Positions 17,987 to 27,143 of a stretch of DNA of 64,000 nucleotides are shown here, in pieces. Source of the stretch: Albimonas pacifica (GTDB lineage: Bacteria; Pseudomonadota; Alphaproteobacteria; Rhodobacterales; Rhodobacteraceae); NCBI RefSeq assembly GCF_900113695.1, contig NZ_FOQH01000004.1, positions 124,001 to 188,000 on the forward strand. The letters run 5' to 3'. Position 1 is the stretch's first letter, and every line of letters starts with the position of its first letter. The translations under genes and the position numbers were made by a program. Under the pieces are notes generated by a model. That model did no database searches. It was not told the DNA's origin and saw nothing but the letters and a program-made list of their open reading frames with translations.

Positions 17987-18250
17987 CCGCCGAGGCGCGA
18001 CGCCTGCGACCGACCGAACAGGCCGGCCCCCGACCCCGGGCGCCGGCCTTTCCGCGTTCGGCCCGCAGCCGGAGACGCCCGCCCCTCCGCGCCCCGCCCG
18101 CCCCCGCGCCGCGGGCGGACGGCCAGCCCCGGGCGCGACCCCGACGCGGCGCTTCCCCGGCCCGCGCCCTGCGGCGCGCGGCCGCCTGCGCGCGGCCCTG
18201 CGGCGCGAAGACCCTTGGGCGCGCAGGGCAACCGCGATAGACAGCGCCCC

Positions 18251-18616
18251 ATGATCCGGGGCGCGCTGATCGGTCTTCTGACCTCTCTGCTGATCCTCCA
18301 GGGCGTCGCCCTGCGGGCCGCGCCCTTCGTCGACCCCGCGGCGGGCCAGGGCTTCGTCGTCCACCTCTGCTCCGGCGGCACGGTCGAGCTCGACGCCGAC
18401 GGCGCGCCGACGGCGGGCGATCCCGGCCACGAGGACGCCTCCCACCTGGGCTGCCTCGACTGCTGCATCGCGCCCATCGCCCTGCCCGAGCCCGGCGCCC
18501 GGGCCCCCGCCCGCGAGGCCGATCCCGAGCGCGCCGCCCCCCTGCCCGAGGCCCCGGCGCCCGCCGGCCACGCCTCGCCGCTCGCCTGCGCCAGGGACCC
18601 GCCCGACGCCTCCTGA
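18251..18616 (+). CDS. Small exported Cys/His protein, DUF2946-like
   Basis: A 121-residue protein with a signal peptide (GALIGLLTSLLILQGVALRAAP), a mature part containing VVHLCSGGTVELDADG and the metal-site-like HLGCLDCCIAP motif, and a Pro/Ala-rich tail. The layout resembles DUF2946 proteins, which often sit next to copper-handling genes and are thought to bind metal in the periplasm. The PCu(A)C chaperone gene starts 39 bp downstream on the same strand. I chose the ATG that directly precedes the hydrophobic core. The family call rests on the CxxCC pattern and context only. Confidence 0.6.
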   Translation: MIRGALIGLLTSLLILQGVALRAAPFVDPAAGQGFVVHLCSGGTVELDADGAPTAGDPGHEDASHLGCLDCCIAPIALPEPGARAPAREADPERAAPLPEAPAPAGHASPLACARDPPDAS

Positions 18617-18655
18617 GCCCCGATCCCCTTTCAGATCCAAGCCCAGGAGACGGAG

Positions 18656-19138
18656 ATGATCCGCACCCTTTCCGCCGCGGCGCTCGCCGCGCTCGTCGCC
18701 CTGCCCGCGCTGACCGCCCCCGCCCTCGCCGCCGAGATCGAGGTCCGGGACGCCTACGCCCGCTCCTCCAACCCCAAGGTCGGCGGCGCCTTCATGGTGC
18801 TGGTCAACCACGGCGACGCGCCCGCCAGGCTGGTCGCGGTCCGCTCCGACGCCGCCCGGGCGGTGGAGCTGCACACCCACGTGATGGAGGACGGCATCGC
18901 CAGGATGCGACCCGTCGAGGCCATCGAGGTCCCCGCCCATGGCGAGCATCGCCTGCAGCGCGGCGGCGACCACGTGATGATGATGGGCCTGACCGCCCCC
19001 CTGGCGCAGGGCGACGTGGTCGCCGCCACCCTGGTCTTCGACGACGGCGAGGAGCTGGCCGTCGAGATCCCGGTGGACAACGACCGCCAGGACATGGGCG
19101 GCATGGACCACGGCGGTCACATGCAGCCGAAGAACTGA
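18656..19138 (+). CDS. Periplasmic copper chaperone PCu(A)C
   Basis: The 160-residue protein has a 25-residue signal peptide ending ALAA and one PCu_AC domain. The Cu(I) site matches the family pattern H-X-H-x-M, a second Met, and H-x-M later: ELHTHVMEDGIARM followed by GGDHVMMMGL. The C-terminal tail MGGMDHGGHM is a further Met/His copper-binding stretch. PCu(A)C hands copper to the CuA and CuB centres of cytochrome c oxidases. A GGAGACGGAG precedes the ATG. It is probably co-transcribed with the small Cys/His protein upstream. SenC/Sco is not nearby. Confidence 0.9.
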   Translation: MIRTLSAAALAALVALPALTAPALAAEIEVRDAYARSSNPKVGGAFMVLVNHGDAPARLVAVRSDAARAVELHTHVMEDGIARMRPVEAIEVPAHGEHRLQRGGDHVMMMGLTAPLAQGDVVAATLVFDDGEELAVEIPVDNDRQDMGGMDHGGHMQPKN

Positions 19139-19144
19139 CCGGCC

Positions 19145-19174
19145 CCGGGGCCGGAGGCGCGCCTCCGGCCCCGG
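19145..19174. terminator. Bidirectional terminator, 30-bp perfect palindrome
   Basis: CCGGGGCCGGAGGCG is followed directly by its complement, giving a perfect 30-bp palindrome. It lies exactly between the converging PCu(A)C and sirtuin genes (6 bp and 38 bp away). Confidence 0.75.
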
Positions 19175-19212
19175 ACGCGGTGCGCCGCGGTCCGCTCCGG
19201 TTCGCCGGGCCC

Positions 19213-19932
19213 TCAGCCCGCCAGCACCTCGTCCACCCAGGCCGGCACGATCTGCGAGGCGAGGCCGTTGCGCGCCTCGTGGAAATAATGGGCGCCCTCG
19301 GAGGGCTCGAGATTCAGCTCCAGCGTCCGCGCGCCGGCGCCGCGGGCCTCGGCCACGAAGCCGGCGGCGGGGTAGACCGCGCCGGAGGTCCCGATCGACA
19401 CGAACGTCTCGCAGGCCGCCAGCGCCGCGAAGCACTCGTCCATCCGGTAGGGCATCTCCCCGAACCAGACCACGTCCGGGCGCACCCGGCGGGCCCCGCA
19501 GGCGGGACAGGCGCTCTCGACCGTCATCCTGCCGCCGGGCCATTTCCAGCGGTGGCCGCAGCCGGCGCAGAGGCCGTTGGCGAACTCGCCATGCATGTGG
19601 ATCAGCCCGGCGGGGTCCGCGCCCTCCGCCTGCGCCGCCTTCTCGTGCAGGCCGTCCACGTTCTGGGTGATGATCAGCACCTCGCCCGGCCGCGCCGCCT
19701 GCAGGCGGGCGAGCGCGTAATGGGCCGCGTTGGGCTCGGCCGCCTCGGCCCGCTGCCTGCGCATGTCGTAGAAGTCGAGCACCATGACCGGGTCGCGGGC
19801 GAAGGCCTCGGGCGTCGCCACGTCCTCCAGTCGCACCTGGGTCCACAACCCGCCCGCGTCGCGGAAGGTGCCCATGCCGCTCTCGGCCGAGATGCCGGCC
19901 CCCGTCAGGATCACGATGCGCGGGATCGTCAT
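19213..19932 (-). CDS. cobB: NAD-dependent protein deacylase, CobB-type sirtuin
   Basis: A 239-residue class III sirtuin. It has the NAD loop GAGISAESG (11-19), TQNVDGLH (89-96), catalytic His114, and a zinc site of C122/C125 with C142/C145. Tyr55 and Arg58 form the YxxR pair that in SIRT5 and E. coli CobB binds acidic acyl groups, so desuccinylase or demalonylase activity is likely besides deacetylation. Such enzymes remove acyl marks from metabolic enzymes, including acyl-CoA synthetases. The gene stands alone, divergent from the phosphatase gene. Confidence 0.92.
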   Translation of the reverse strand: MTIPRIVILTGAGISAESGMGTFRDAGGLWTQVRLEDVATPEAFARDPVMVLDFYDMRRQRAEAAEPNAAHYALARLQAARPGEVLIITQNVDGLHEKAAQAEGADPAGLIHMHGEFANGLCAGCGHRWKWPGGRMTVESACPACGARRVRPDVVWFGEMPYRMDECFAALAACETFVSIGTSGAVYPAAGFVAEARGAGARTLELNLEPSEGAHYFHEARNGLASQIVPAWVDEVLAG

Positions 19933-20061
19933 CGGCGCCTCCCCTTTCGTTCAAGCCCTCAGGCTGGGACACTGCCACGGCGCGGCGGGGGAGCGGAAGC
20001 CCGCCCCGCCCCCGCCCCGCCCACCCCGCGCCCACCCCGCGCGCCCGTCTCCGGAGGCCCC

Positions 20062-20526
20062 ATGACCCGCCTGCTCTTCGTCTGCCTCGGCAACATCTGC
20101 CGCTCGCCCGCCGCCGAGGGCGTGGCCCGCGCCATGGCGCAGGCCCGCGGCCTTGCGGTCGAGATCGACAGCGCCGGGACCGGCGGCTGGCATGCGGGCG
20201 ACCCGCCCGACCCGCGGATGCGCGAGGCCGCCCTGCGCCGGGGCTACGACCTCTCGGCCCTGCGCGCCCGGCAGGTGCGGCGCGCCGACTTCGCGGCCTT
20301 CGACCACATCCTGGCGATGGACGCCGACAATCTCGCCGCGCTCGAGCGCGCCCGCCCCGCCGACGCCCGCGCCGCCCTCAGCCTGATGCTGTCCCACGCC
20401 GACCTGCCCGAGCGGGAGGTCCCCGACCCCTATTACGGCGGCCCCCAGGGCTTCGACCACGTGCTCGACCTGCTGGAGGCCGCGGTGGCGGGCCTGCTCG
20501 ACAGGCTGGAGGCGCAGGCGCGCTGA
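20062..20526 (+). CDS. Low-molecular-weight protein-tyrosine phosphatase
   Basis: The 154-residue protein begins with the P-loop CLGNICRS (Cys8 to Ser15), with nucleophile Cys8 and Arg14. The general acid Asp is in VPDPYYGG near residue 125. This is the complete LMW-PTP fold. Bacterial members act on tyrosine kinases of exopolysaccharide synthesis or on arginine phosphates; without a kinase nearby the target is open. GGAGG precedes the ATG by 6 nt. The glycosyltransferase pair nearby is on the opposite strand. Confidence 0.9.
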   Translation: MTRLLFVCLGNICRSPAAEGVARAMAQARGLAVEIDSAGTGGWHAGDPPDPRMREAALRRGYDLSALRARQVRRADFAAFDHILAMDADNLAALERARPADARAALSLMLSHADLPEREVPDPYYGGPQGFDHVLDLLEAAVAGLLDRLEAQAR

Positions 20527-20600
20527 CCCGGACGCCGCTTGACCCTGGGGCGCGCGGTCACGACGATGAACGCGGAGACTCGAGCGATGGGTGATTTCGG

Positions 20601-20789
20601 ATGAAGACGATTTTGATGGCCGCCGCGCTGCTGGCGGGCCTGGCCGCCGGCGCGCCGGGCCGGGCGCTGACGACGACGGGACCGGCGGCCGGCGCCCCGG
20701 CCGAGGTCGAGCATGGCGGCGGCTGCCGCAAGGACTCGCCCCCCGGCCGGTGCTGCCACGCGGGCTCGAAGCCCTACCACTGCCACTGA
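20601..20789 (+). CDS. Small secreted Cys/His-rich protein ending in YHCH
   Basis: A 62-residue protein with a signal peptide (MKTILMAAALLAGLAAGAPG) and a 20-30-residue mature tail containing HGGGCRKDSPPGRCCH and the ending KPYHCH. The three cysteines and four histidines resemble the zinc-ribbon-like 'YHYH/HCH' tails of small secreted proteins seen beside DUF1524 nucleases and as free-standing peptides. The function is unknown; metal binding is an inference. TTGACC at 20539 could be a -35 element. The start follows a GATGGGTGATTTCGG leader without a strong ribosome site. Confidence 0.55.
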   Translation: MKTILMAAALLAGLAAGAPGRALTTTGPAAGAPAEVEHGGGCRKDSPPGRCCHAGSKPYHCH

Positions 20790-20807
20790 GGCCGCGCGGG
20801 GGCCGCC

Positions 20808-21428
20808 TCAGGCCGGCGGCAGGTCGCGCCGGGGGCGGATCTGCGCGGGCACGCCGGCGGCGAGGTGGCGGGCGGGGACGTCGCGGGTGACGACCGCGTT
20901 GGCGCCGATGACCACGTCGTCGCCGATGGTCACGTGGCCCACGATCACCGCGCCGGCGCCGATGGTCACCCGGTTGCCGATCATCGGCTTGGCGTTCAGG
21001 TCCGCGGGGCTGTTGATGCCCATCGTCGTGTTCTGCCGCACGATCACGTCGTCCCCGATGGAGCGCGCGCCCAGGATCATGCCGCCGAAGTGGTCGATCC
21101 TGAGCCGCCGCCCCACCGCGACGTTGTAGGACAGCTTCACCCCGCAGAAGATCTCGCTGGCCTTGAACATGGTGCGGTAGATCAGCGACAGCGGCAGGCG
21201 CAGCAGCCGCGGCCGCACCCCCATCCGCCAGTTCCCGAACCGGTGCCAGAACAGCGCCCAGAACCCCTGCGAGCCGAGGTCGCGGTCGTGGGTCGCGAAA
21301 TCCTCGCGCACCAGCGCCCAGAACGAGATGCCGGGCGGGTTGCCGTTCCGGTCGCCCAGCGGCAGCGGCGGCGCGCGGAACGGCGCGGGGGCGCCGGCGG
21401 TCTCGGGCGCGTCCGGGGTCTCGGACAT
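20808..21428 (-). CDS. Serine acetyltransferase-like left-handed beta-helix acyltransferase
   Basis: A 206-residue acetyltransferase. An alpha-helical N-terminal part (ISFWALVREDFATHDRDLGS, FWALFWHRFGNWR) is followed by hexapeptide repeats such as GARSIGDDVIVRQ, IGNRVTIGAGAVIVG and IGDDVVIGANAVVTRDVPA. The catalytic histidine lies in the DHFGGMILG segment. This CysE-like subgroup is typical of polysaccharide clusters, where it acetylates sugars rather than serine. It starts 2 nt after the glycosyltransferase stop (TGAGCATG), so the two are translationally coupled and probably act on the same glycan. Confidence 0.8.
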   Translation of the reverse strand: MSETPDAPETAGAPAPFRAPPLPLGDRNGNPPGISFWALVREDFATHDRDLGSQGFWALFWHRFGNWRMGVRPRLLRLPLSLIYRTMFKASEIFCGVKLSYNVAVGRRLRIDHFGGMILGARSIGDDVIVRQNTTMGINSPADLNAKPMIGNRVTIGAGAVIVGHVTIGDDVVIGANAVVTRDVPARHLAAGVPAQIRPRRDLPPA

Positions 21429-21430
21429 GC

Positions 21431-22411
21431 TCAGGCCCTGGGTCCGGGCGCGAGGTTCATCAGGCAGCGCCGCCGGAACGAGGCGGCGAAGCCCGGCACG
21501 CTCTCGTCCGGCTTGCCGCGCAGGCGGCGCTGCAGGCGGCCCAGCGCCCCGCCCGTGAGGCGCATGGCGGCGGCGAAGCTGGCGTAGGCGCCGCCGTGGT
21601 TCTTCTCGAAATAGCGCCGCCAGGAATCGAACCAGTAGTCGGGCATCCGCCCCCGCTTTGGGGTCGAGCCGACGATGCCGGTGGCGGCGCCGGCCAGGTG
21701 CATGACCTGCGCCTGCGGGGCGTGCCAGATCTCCCACCCCGCGCGGGTGGCCTGGAGCTGGTAGTCCACCTCCTCGAAATAGAGGAAATAGCCCTCGTCG
21801 AGCGGCCCGAGCGTGTCGAGCACCTCCTGCCGGATCATCATGCAGGCGCCCGTCACCCAGTCGCAGCGCACCGGCACGTCGGTCTCGTCGATCAGCACCG
21901 GCCACAGGCGGGCCACGGCGCCGATGCCCAGGGCGCCGGCGAATTCGCGCATCGCCGAGGGGAAGCGGTAGGCCGACATGCGCGAGACGCCGACCTCGTT
22001 CTCCAGCCGCGCGCCGACCACGCCGATCTTCGGGCGCGAGCGCAGGACGCGCACGATCTCCTCGATGGCGCCGGGGCGGACCTCGGCGTCGGGGTTCAGC
22101 AGCAGCACCCCCTCGGGCGTCCACGGCAGGGCGCGGGCGGCCTCGAAGGCGATGTTGTTCCCCGCCGCGAAGCCGCCGTTGCGGGGCGAGCGGATCAGGC
22201 GCACCGCCTCCGGAGCGCCCATCGCGGCCAGCCCCGCCTCCAGCTTGTCGGCGTCGTCGTCCGGCGAGGCGTTGTCGACGATGAACACGACCCCTTCCGC
22301 GAAGCGCTCGAGCTCCGCCAGCAGGGCCGGCAGGGCGCGCAGGATCAGCTCGGAACAGCCGTAGTTGACCGTGGAGACGCAGATCCGCGCGTCGAGAGGA
22401 GAAGACGTCAT
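21431..22411 (-). CDS. Family 2 glycosyltransferase, rhamnosyltransferase-like
   Basis: The 326-residue GT-A enzyme has VSTVNYGCSELI at the start, VDNASPDDDADK for nucleotide binding, RNGGFAAGNN and the DXD-like NPDAEV. A later WVTGACMMIRQEVLDTLGPLDEGYFLYFEEVDY block contains the ED(Y) catalytic pattern. These are features of WbbL/RfbF-type rhamnosyltransferases. I use the ATG at 22411; the frame extends 27 codons upstream with no domain. A membrane-proximal basic C-terminus (RLRGKPDESVPG) is present. Coupled to the downstream acetyltransferase. Confidence 0.85.
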   Translation of the reverse strand: MTSSPLDARICVSTVNYGCSELILRALPALLAELERFAEGVVFIVDNASPDDDADKLEAGLAAMGAPEAVRLIRSPRNGGFAAGNNIAFEAARALPWTPEGVLLLNPDAEVRPGAIEEIVRVLRSRPKIGVVGARLENEVGVSRMSAYRFPSAMREFAGALGIGAVARLWPVLIDETDVPVRCDWVTGACMMIRQEVLDTLGPLDEGYFLYFEEVDYQLQATRAGWEIWHAPQAQVMHLAGAATGIVGSTPKRGRMPDYWFDSWRRYFEKNHGGAYASFAAAMRLTGGALGRLQRRLRGKPDESVPGFAASFRRRCLMNLAPGPRA

Positions 22412-22516
22412 GTCGTCAAGGGCCTGCCGGTTGGATTCGGGGTCGCTTCGGGTGGCGTTCACGATAGCGGCAGGAACCCGGAGGGGCCACACGTCGCCAC
22501 GCCGCGGGGGCCGCCC

Positions 22517-23719
22517 TCAGACCAGCAGTTCGCGCAGCACGTGGTCGAGCAGCGCCCGCCCGCGCGCGGTCGCCCGCAGGCGGTCGCCGTCGCGCACCAC
22601 CAGCCCCTCGGCCGCCAGCGGGGCGATCCGGGCCTCGGCGATGGGCGCGCCGGCGAGACGGGCGTGGCGGGCGAGGTCCGCCCCCTCCACCAGCCGCAGG
22701 CACATCATCAGGTACTCGACCGCCTGGTCCTCGGGCGCCACCGCCTCGGTCTTCAGGTCGTGGCCCTGCGCCCCGACGTGGGAGAGCCAGGCGGCGGGCG
22801 CGCGGCGGGTCTCGGTCGCGAGCCGCCCCTGCGGCGTCGTGATCCGGCCATGCGCCCCCGGCCCGATGCCGGCGTAGTCGCCATAGCGCCAGTAGACGAG
22901 GTTGTGGCGGCTCTCCGCCCCCGGGCGGGCGTGGTTGGAGATCTCGTAGGCCGGCAGGCCCGCGGCCTCGGTCAGGCCTTGGGTGATCTCGTACATCTCC
23001 GCCGCCCGGTCGTCGGTGGGCAGGCCCCGCAGCCGGCCGCGGGCGTGCAGGTCGCCGAAGCGGGTCCCGGCCTCGATGGTCAGCTGGTAGAGCGAGAGGT
23101 GGTCGATCGCCATCGCCAGCGCCTCGGCGAGCTCGGCCTGCCACTGGGCGGGGGTCTGGTCCTGGCGGGCGTAGATCAGGTCGAAGCTGACCCGCGCGAA
23201 GGCGGCGCGGGCGACGTCGAAGGCGGCGCGCGCCTCGGCCGCCGAGTGCATCCGGCCCAGCTTCTTCAGATCCGCGTCGTTCAGCGCCTGGGCGCCCATC
23301 GACACCCGGTTCACCCCGCCCGAGGCGTAGCCGCGGAAGTTCTCCGCCTCGATCGAGGTGGGGTTGGCCTCCAGCGTGATCTCGGCGCCCGCCTCGAACC
23401 CCCACAGCCGGTCCGCCTCCTCGATCAGCGCCGCCACCGTCGCGGGCGGCATCAGCGAGGGCGTGCCGCCCCCGAAGAACATCGAGCGGGCGCGGCGCGG
23501 GCCGGTCAGCTCGCGGGCGGCGCGCATCTCGGCCAGCAGGGCCACGCGCCAGGCGTCCTGGTCGACCTCGCGGCTGACGTGGGAGTTGAAGTCGCAATAG
23601 GGGCACTTGGCCAGGCAGAACGGCCAGTGCACGTAGACGCCGAAGCCGCCCGCCTGCCAGTCGGGGGCGGCGGCGTCCGCCGCGTCGCGGCGGGTCAGGG
23701 GGGCCGGGGTCGGGGTCAT
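22517..23719 (-). CDS. hemW: Radical SAM family heme chaperone HemW
   Basis: A 400-residue radical SAM protein. Cys35, Cys39 and Cys42 (CLAKCPYC) hold the 4Fe-4S cluster, and FFGGGTPS is the SAM-binding GGE-equivalent. The later HNLVYWRYGDYAGIGPGAHG block is typical of HemW. HemW carries heme to membrane targets such as respiratory enzymes and lacks coproporphyrinogen oxidase activity; true HemN is longer and has an extra N-terminal part. The ATG at 23719 is chosen over one 54 nt upstream because the extension reads through the repeat. It follows rdgB and rph in the same direction. Confidence 0.9.
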   Translation of the reverse strand: MTPTPAPLTRRDAADAAAPDWQAGGFGVYVHWPFCLAKCPYCDFNSHVSREVDQDAWRVALLAEMRAARELTGPRRARSMFFGGGTPSLMPPATVAALIEEADRLWGFEAGAEITLEANPTSIEAENFRGYASGGVNRVSMGAQALNDADLKKLGRMHSAAEARAAFDVARAAFARVSFDLIYARQDQTPAQWQAELAEALAMAIDHLSLYQLTIEAGTRFGDLHARGRLRGLPTDDRAAEMYEITQGLTEAAGLPAYEISNHARPGAESRHNLVYWRYGDYAGIGPGAHGRITTPQGRLATETRRAPAAWLSHVGAQGHDLKTEAVAPEDQAVEYLMMCLRLVEGADLARHARLAGAPIAEARIAPLAAEGLVVRDGDRLRATARGRALLDHVLRELLV

Positions 23720-23740
23720 CGGGAAACGGATCTCCTGGGG

Positions 23741-23811
23741 GGCGCCCCGGACCTGATCCGGGGCCTCTCCCACATCGGCCGCAGGAGGCCCCGGATCAAG
23801 TCCGGGACGCC
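23741..23811. repeat. Palindromic repeat pair between rdgB and hemW
   Basis: Two copies of a CCCCGGA-type palindrome (CCCCGGACCTGATCCGGGG and CCCCGGATCAAGTCCGGG) face each other about 20 bp apart, forming a long inverted repeat. The core GGATCAAGTCC resembles palindromic elements scattered in alphaproteobacterial intergenic regions. It could form a transcript hairpin in the rph-rdgB-hemW message. Confidence 0.7.
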
Positions 23812-23865
23812 GCGAGGGTCGGGCGCGTCGCGAGGCCCCGGGCCGCCGGAGCCGGGGCGAGGGTC

Positions 23866-24489
23866 TCAGCCCCGCGCGGGCAGGATCTCGGAAGACAGTT
23901 TCGCGAAGGCCTCGCCGCGGTGCGAGATCAGGTTCTTCTCGTCCTCGGTCATCTGCGCGAAGGTGCGGCCGTCGCCGGCGGCGGGCTCGAAGATCGGGTC
24001 GTAGCCGTGGCCCTGCGTCCCGCGGGCGGGCCAGATCACCCGGCCTTCAGCTGCGCCGCGCACCGTCTCCACGTGGCCGTCGGGCCAGGCGACGGCCAGC
24101 ACGCAGACGAAGCGGGCGTGCCAGGGGGGCGTGGCGTCGACCTCCAGCAGGGCGGCATGGGTGCGGGCCATGGCGCGGCCGAAGTCGCGGCCGCTCTCGG
24201 TCTCGGCCCAGTCGGCGGTGTGCACGCCGGGGGCGCCGCCCAGGGCGTCGACCTCGATGCCGCTGTCATCCGCCAGCGCCGGCAGGTCGGCGGCCTTCGC
24301 CGAGGCCAGCGCCTTGATCGCGGCGTTGCCCTCGAAGGTTTCTTCCGTCTCGTCGGGAACCGGGAAGCCCAGTTCGCCTGCCGAGACGGTCTCGATCCCC
24401 CAGGGGGCCAGCAGGGCGCGGATCTCGGCCACCTTGCCGGCGTTGTGCGAGGCGACGACGATCTTCTTCGCGTCCAGCCGGCGGGTCAT
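23866..24489 (-). CDS. rdgB: XTP/dITP diphosphatase (non-canonical purine NTP pyrophosphatase)
   Basis: The 207-residue enzyme has SHNAGK (14-19), ADDSGIEVDALGG with acidic residues 74-75, QGHGYDPIFEP and SHRGEAF, all diagnostic for RdgB/HAM1. It hydrolyses ITP, dITP and XTP to monophosphates and so cleans the nucleotide pool. Its ATG lies 2 nt after the rph stop (TGAGCATG), an apparent translational coupling. rph-rdgB-hemW divergent from hrcA-grpE is a conserved alphaproteobacterial order. Confidence 0.94.
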   Translation of the reverse strand: MTRRLDAKKIVVASHNAGKVAEIRALLAPWGIETVSAGELGFPVPDETEETFEGNAAIKALASAKAADLPALADDSGIEVDALGGAPGVHTADWAETESGRDFGRAMARTHAALLEVDATPPWHARFVCVLAVAWPDGHVETVRGAAEGRVIWPARGTQGHGYDPIFEPAAGDGRTFAQMTEDEKNLISHRGEAFAKLSSEILPARG

Positions 24490-24491
24490 GC

Positions 24492-25208
24492 TCAGCCCCC
24501 CACGGCGGCTTTCTGGGCCGCGACCAGTTCGGCGATGCCCGCCTCGGCGAGGTTCAGGAGCGTGTCCAGCTCGGCGCGCGAGAAGGTGGCGCCCTCGGCC
24601 GAGCCCTGCACCTCCACCAGCCCGCCGGCGCCGGTCATCACCACGTTGGCGTCGGTGCCGGCCTCGCTGTCCTCGGCGTAGTCGAGGTCCAAAACCGGCT
24701 TGCCCTCGTAGACGCCGCAGGAGACGGCGGCGACGTGCTGGGTGATCGGGTTCTCCTTCAGCTCGCCCGCGTCGACCAGCTTCTGGGCGGCCAGCCGCAG
24801 CGCCACCCAGCCCCCGGTGATCGAGGCGCAGCGGGTGCCGCCGTCGGCCTGCAGCACGTCGCAGTCGACGGTGATCTGGCGCTCGCCCAGCATCACGCGG
24901 TCGGTGCCGGCGCGCAGCGAGCGGCCGATCAGGCGCTGGATCTCCTGGGTGCGGCCGGAGATCTTGCCCACCGACGCCTCGCGTCGGTTGCGGGTGTGGG
25001 TCGCCCGCGGCAGCATCCCGTATTCCGCCGTCACCCAGCCGAGGCCGGAGTTGCGCATCCACGGCGGCGTGCGCCCCTCGATCGAGGCGGTGCACAGCAC
25101 ATGCGTCTCGCCCATGCGGATCAGGCAGGAGCCCTCGGCATGCTTGGTCGCCCCCGTCTCGATGACGACGGAGCGGAGCTGATCGGGGGCGCGGCCGGAT
25201 GGGCGCAT
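24492..25208 (-). CDS. rph: Ribonuclease PH
   Basis: A 238-residue phosphorolytic exonuclease, exactly the family length. It has [12 protein letters not shown] at the start, the [11 protein letters not shown] loop of phosphate- and RNA-binding arginines, and [19 protein letters not shown], which holds the active-site acids. RNase PH trims tRNA 3' ends with phosphate as co-substrate. A GAGG precedes the ATG. It is the first gene of the rph-rdgB-hemW run. Confidence 0.95.
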   Translation of the reverse strand: MRPSGRAPDQLRSVVIETGATKHAEGSCLIRMGETHVLCTASIEGRTPPWMRNSGLGWVTAEYGMLPRATHTRNRREASVGKISGRTQEIQRLIGRSLRAGTDRVMLGERQITVDCDVLQADGGTRCASITGGWVALRLAAQKLVDAGELKENPITQHVAAVSCGVYEGKPVLDLDYAEDSEAGTDANVVMTGAGGLVEVQGSAEGATFSRAELDTLLNLAEAGIAELVAAQKAAVGG

Positions 25209-25382
25209 GTCGGAACCTCGATGATTGGCTTGAGCCCGGGGGAGCGGGCGCTCGGGCGGTCTCTTACCGCCGCGGCCGGGGCGGGAGCAACCCGGGGGCA
25301 GGTCGGGCGCGCGAATTCGCTTCGCGCGGGCGCCGGGCGCGCCTAACCTGCCCGGCGGATTGAAGCCGACCGGGATAGACCC

Positions 25383-25961
25383 ATGAGTTTGGAACCCCAG
25401 GACGTTTACACGAGCGCCGCGCTGCGCGGCGCGCCCCCCGCCCAGCCCGCGCCCTCCGCCCGGCGGTGCGGAGCGCTGGCGCTGGGCGCCTGGGCCCTGG
25501 CCGTGCCGGCGACGCTGCTGACGGTCGCCACGGCGGGCCTCGGCCTGTGGCAGCTGGCGAGGGCCGCCGGGCTGGCGACGGCGCAGGCCCCGATCGGAAC
25601 GCCCGCCCCCGCGCTGGCCGACTCGCCGCTGACGGCGGCGGCGGCGGGGCTGGCGGCGACGGCGGCCTTCGCCTGCCTCAGCCTTGCGCTGTGGCTCGCG
25701 GGCGGCTGGTTCCGGCTGATGGGCGCGCGCCCCCTGCCCCGCGCGAAGGCCGCGGCCCGTCTGGCCCGGATCGGCCGGCTGATCTCGCTGGCGGCGGCGG
25801 GGCTGCTGGCCTGGTTCGGGCTCGGGCTCGCCTGGGCGCTCGCCGGCGGCGTCGCGCCCCTCGACGTCACGCCGCTGGCGGGGGCCCTGGCGGCGCTGCT
25901 GCTCGGTTCGGGCATGCGGCTGGCGGCCGAGGCGATCGGCGAGGCCCCCGGCGCGAATTGA
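25383..25961 (+). CDS. Small polytopic membrane protein, unknown function
   Basis: A 192-residue, Ala/Leu-rich protein with about four membrane segments (around 30-60, 82-106, 131-155 and 160-180) and short basic loops such as [17 protein letters not shown]. The pattern loosely recalls DUF2975 membrane proteins, but I cannot identify the family. It is divergent from rph and 76 bp upstream of hrcA. GGGATAG lies before the ATG. Its place suggests transcription toward hrcA, though they need not be co-regulated. Confidence 0.55.
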   Translation: MSLEPQDVYTSAALRGAPPAQPAPSARRCGALALGAWALAVPATLLTVATAGLGLWQLARAAGLATAQAPIGTPAPALADSPLTAAAAGLAATAAFACLSLALWLAGGWFRLMGARPLPRAKAAARLARIGRLISLAAAGLLAWFGLGLAWALAGGVAPLDVTPLAGALAALLLGSGMRLAAEAIGEAPGAN

Positions 25962-26036
25962 CCTCGCCCCACCCGCGCCATACCTGTGGAGTTGGATGCA
26001 ACCGGGACGCGCCGGAGGTCGGCGCGCGGTGAAAGG

Positions 26037-27125
26037 ATGCACGACGCCGACATGACCGCGCAAAGCGTGACGCTTGGCGACCTCAACGAGCGCAGCCGGG
26101 CGATCTTCCGCCAGCTCGTCGAGACCTACCTGGAGACCGGCGACCCGGTCGGCTCGCGCACCTTGTCCAAGGCGCTGGAGCAGCCGCTGTCCGCCGCCAC
26201 CGTCCGCAACGTGATGCAGGACCTGGAGGAGCTCGGCCTGCTCGGCTCCCCCCATGTCTCCGCCGGGCGGATCCCCACCCAGCACGGGCTGCGGATGTTC
26301 GTCGACGGCCTGCTCGAGATCGGCGACGTCCCCCAGGAGGAACGCCAGCGGATCGAGCGCGGCATGGGCGAGGAGCATTCCGACGTCGCCGGCATCGTCG
26401 CCCGCGCCGGCGCGCTGCTGTCCGGCCTGACCCATTCCGCGAGCCTCGTGCTGGCGCCCAAGACCGAGGCCGCGGTCAAGCACCTGGAGTTCGTCACCCT
26501 CTCCGACGGCGCGGCGCTGGTGGTGCTGGTGACCGAGGACGGCGCGGTCGAGAACCGGGTGATCACGCCGCCGCCCGGCGTCACGCCCTCGGCGATGCGG
26601 GAGGCGGCGAACTTCCTCAACGCCATGCTGCGCGGGCGCACGCTGACCGACGCGGCGCGCGCCGTCTCCGACCAGATCGCCCTGCGCCGGCAGGAGCTGG
26701 ACGCGCTCGCGGCCGGGCTGGTCGAGCAGGGCATCGCCGTGTGGTCGGGCGAAGCCTCGGCCGGGCCCGAGCGGCTGTTGATCCGCGGGCAGTCCAACCT
26801 GCTCGACGGGATGGAGGGGGAGGCCGAGCTCGAGCGCATGCGCCGGCTCTTCGACGACCTGGAGCGCAAGAAGGACCTGCTGGACCTGCTGGAGCTCGCC
26901 CAGGACGGCGAAGGCGTGCGGATCTTCATCGGGTCCGAGAACAAGCTCTTCTCGCTTTCGGGTTCCTCTCTGGTCATCGCTCCTTATATGGACGCGGACC
27001 GCAGAATCATCGGCGCGCTGGGGGTCATCGGCCCCACGCGCCTCAACTATGGCCGCGTGGTGCCCATCGTCGATTACACCGCCCGCCTGATGGGGCGGAT
27101 GGTGACCGACCGGCGCCGCGGCTGA
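26037..27125 (+). CDS. hrcA: Heat-inducible transcription repressor HrcA
   Basis: A 362-residue repressor. The winged helix is near 20-85 with [11 protein letters not shown] and [19 protein letters not shown], followed by [18 protein letters not shown]. The GAF-like core carries [16 protein letters not shown], and the C-terminus reads [22 protein letters not shown]. HrcA binds CIRCE elements upstream of groESL and sometimes dnaK; its folding depends on GroEL. I see no CIRCE repeat at this locus, so it probably controls genes elsewhere. I use the ATG at 26037; one at 26052 is also possible. It heads hrcA-grpE. Confidence 0.93.
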   Translation: MHDADMTAQSVTLGDLNERSRAIFRQLVETYLETGDPVGSRTLSKALEQPLSAATVRNVMQDLEELGLLGSPHVSAGRIPTQHGLRMFVDGLLEIGDVPQEERQRIERGMGEEHSDVAGIVARAGALLSGLTHSASLVLAPKTEAAVKHLEFVTLSDGAALVVLVTEDGAVENRVITPPPGVTPSAMREAANFLNAMLRGRTLTDAARAVSDQIALRRQELDALAAGLVEQGIAVWSGEASAGPERLLIRGQSNLLDGMEGEAELERMRRLFDDLERKKDLLDLLELAQDGEGVRIFIGSENKLFSLSGSSLVIAPYMDADRRIIGALGVIGPTRLNYGRVVPIVDYTARLMGRMVTDRRRG

Positions 27126-27143
27126 AGGCATGGAACGGAGACG

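Noticed and set aside
15428-20035. A 1535-codon minus frame across meaB, the serralysin, rpmB and the copper genes
   Set aside because: It is antisense or out of frame to many recognisable genes; high GC removes stop codons. No domain was seen in it apart from parts of real neighbours.
25962-26036. CIRCE element upstream of hrcA
   Set aside because: No TTAGCACTC-N9-GAGTGCTAA-like inverted repeat could be seen.
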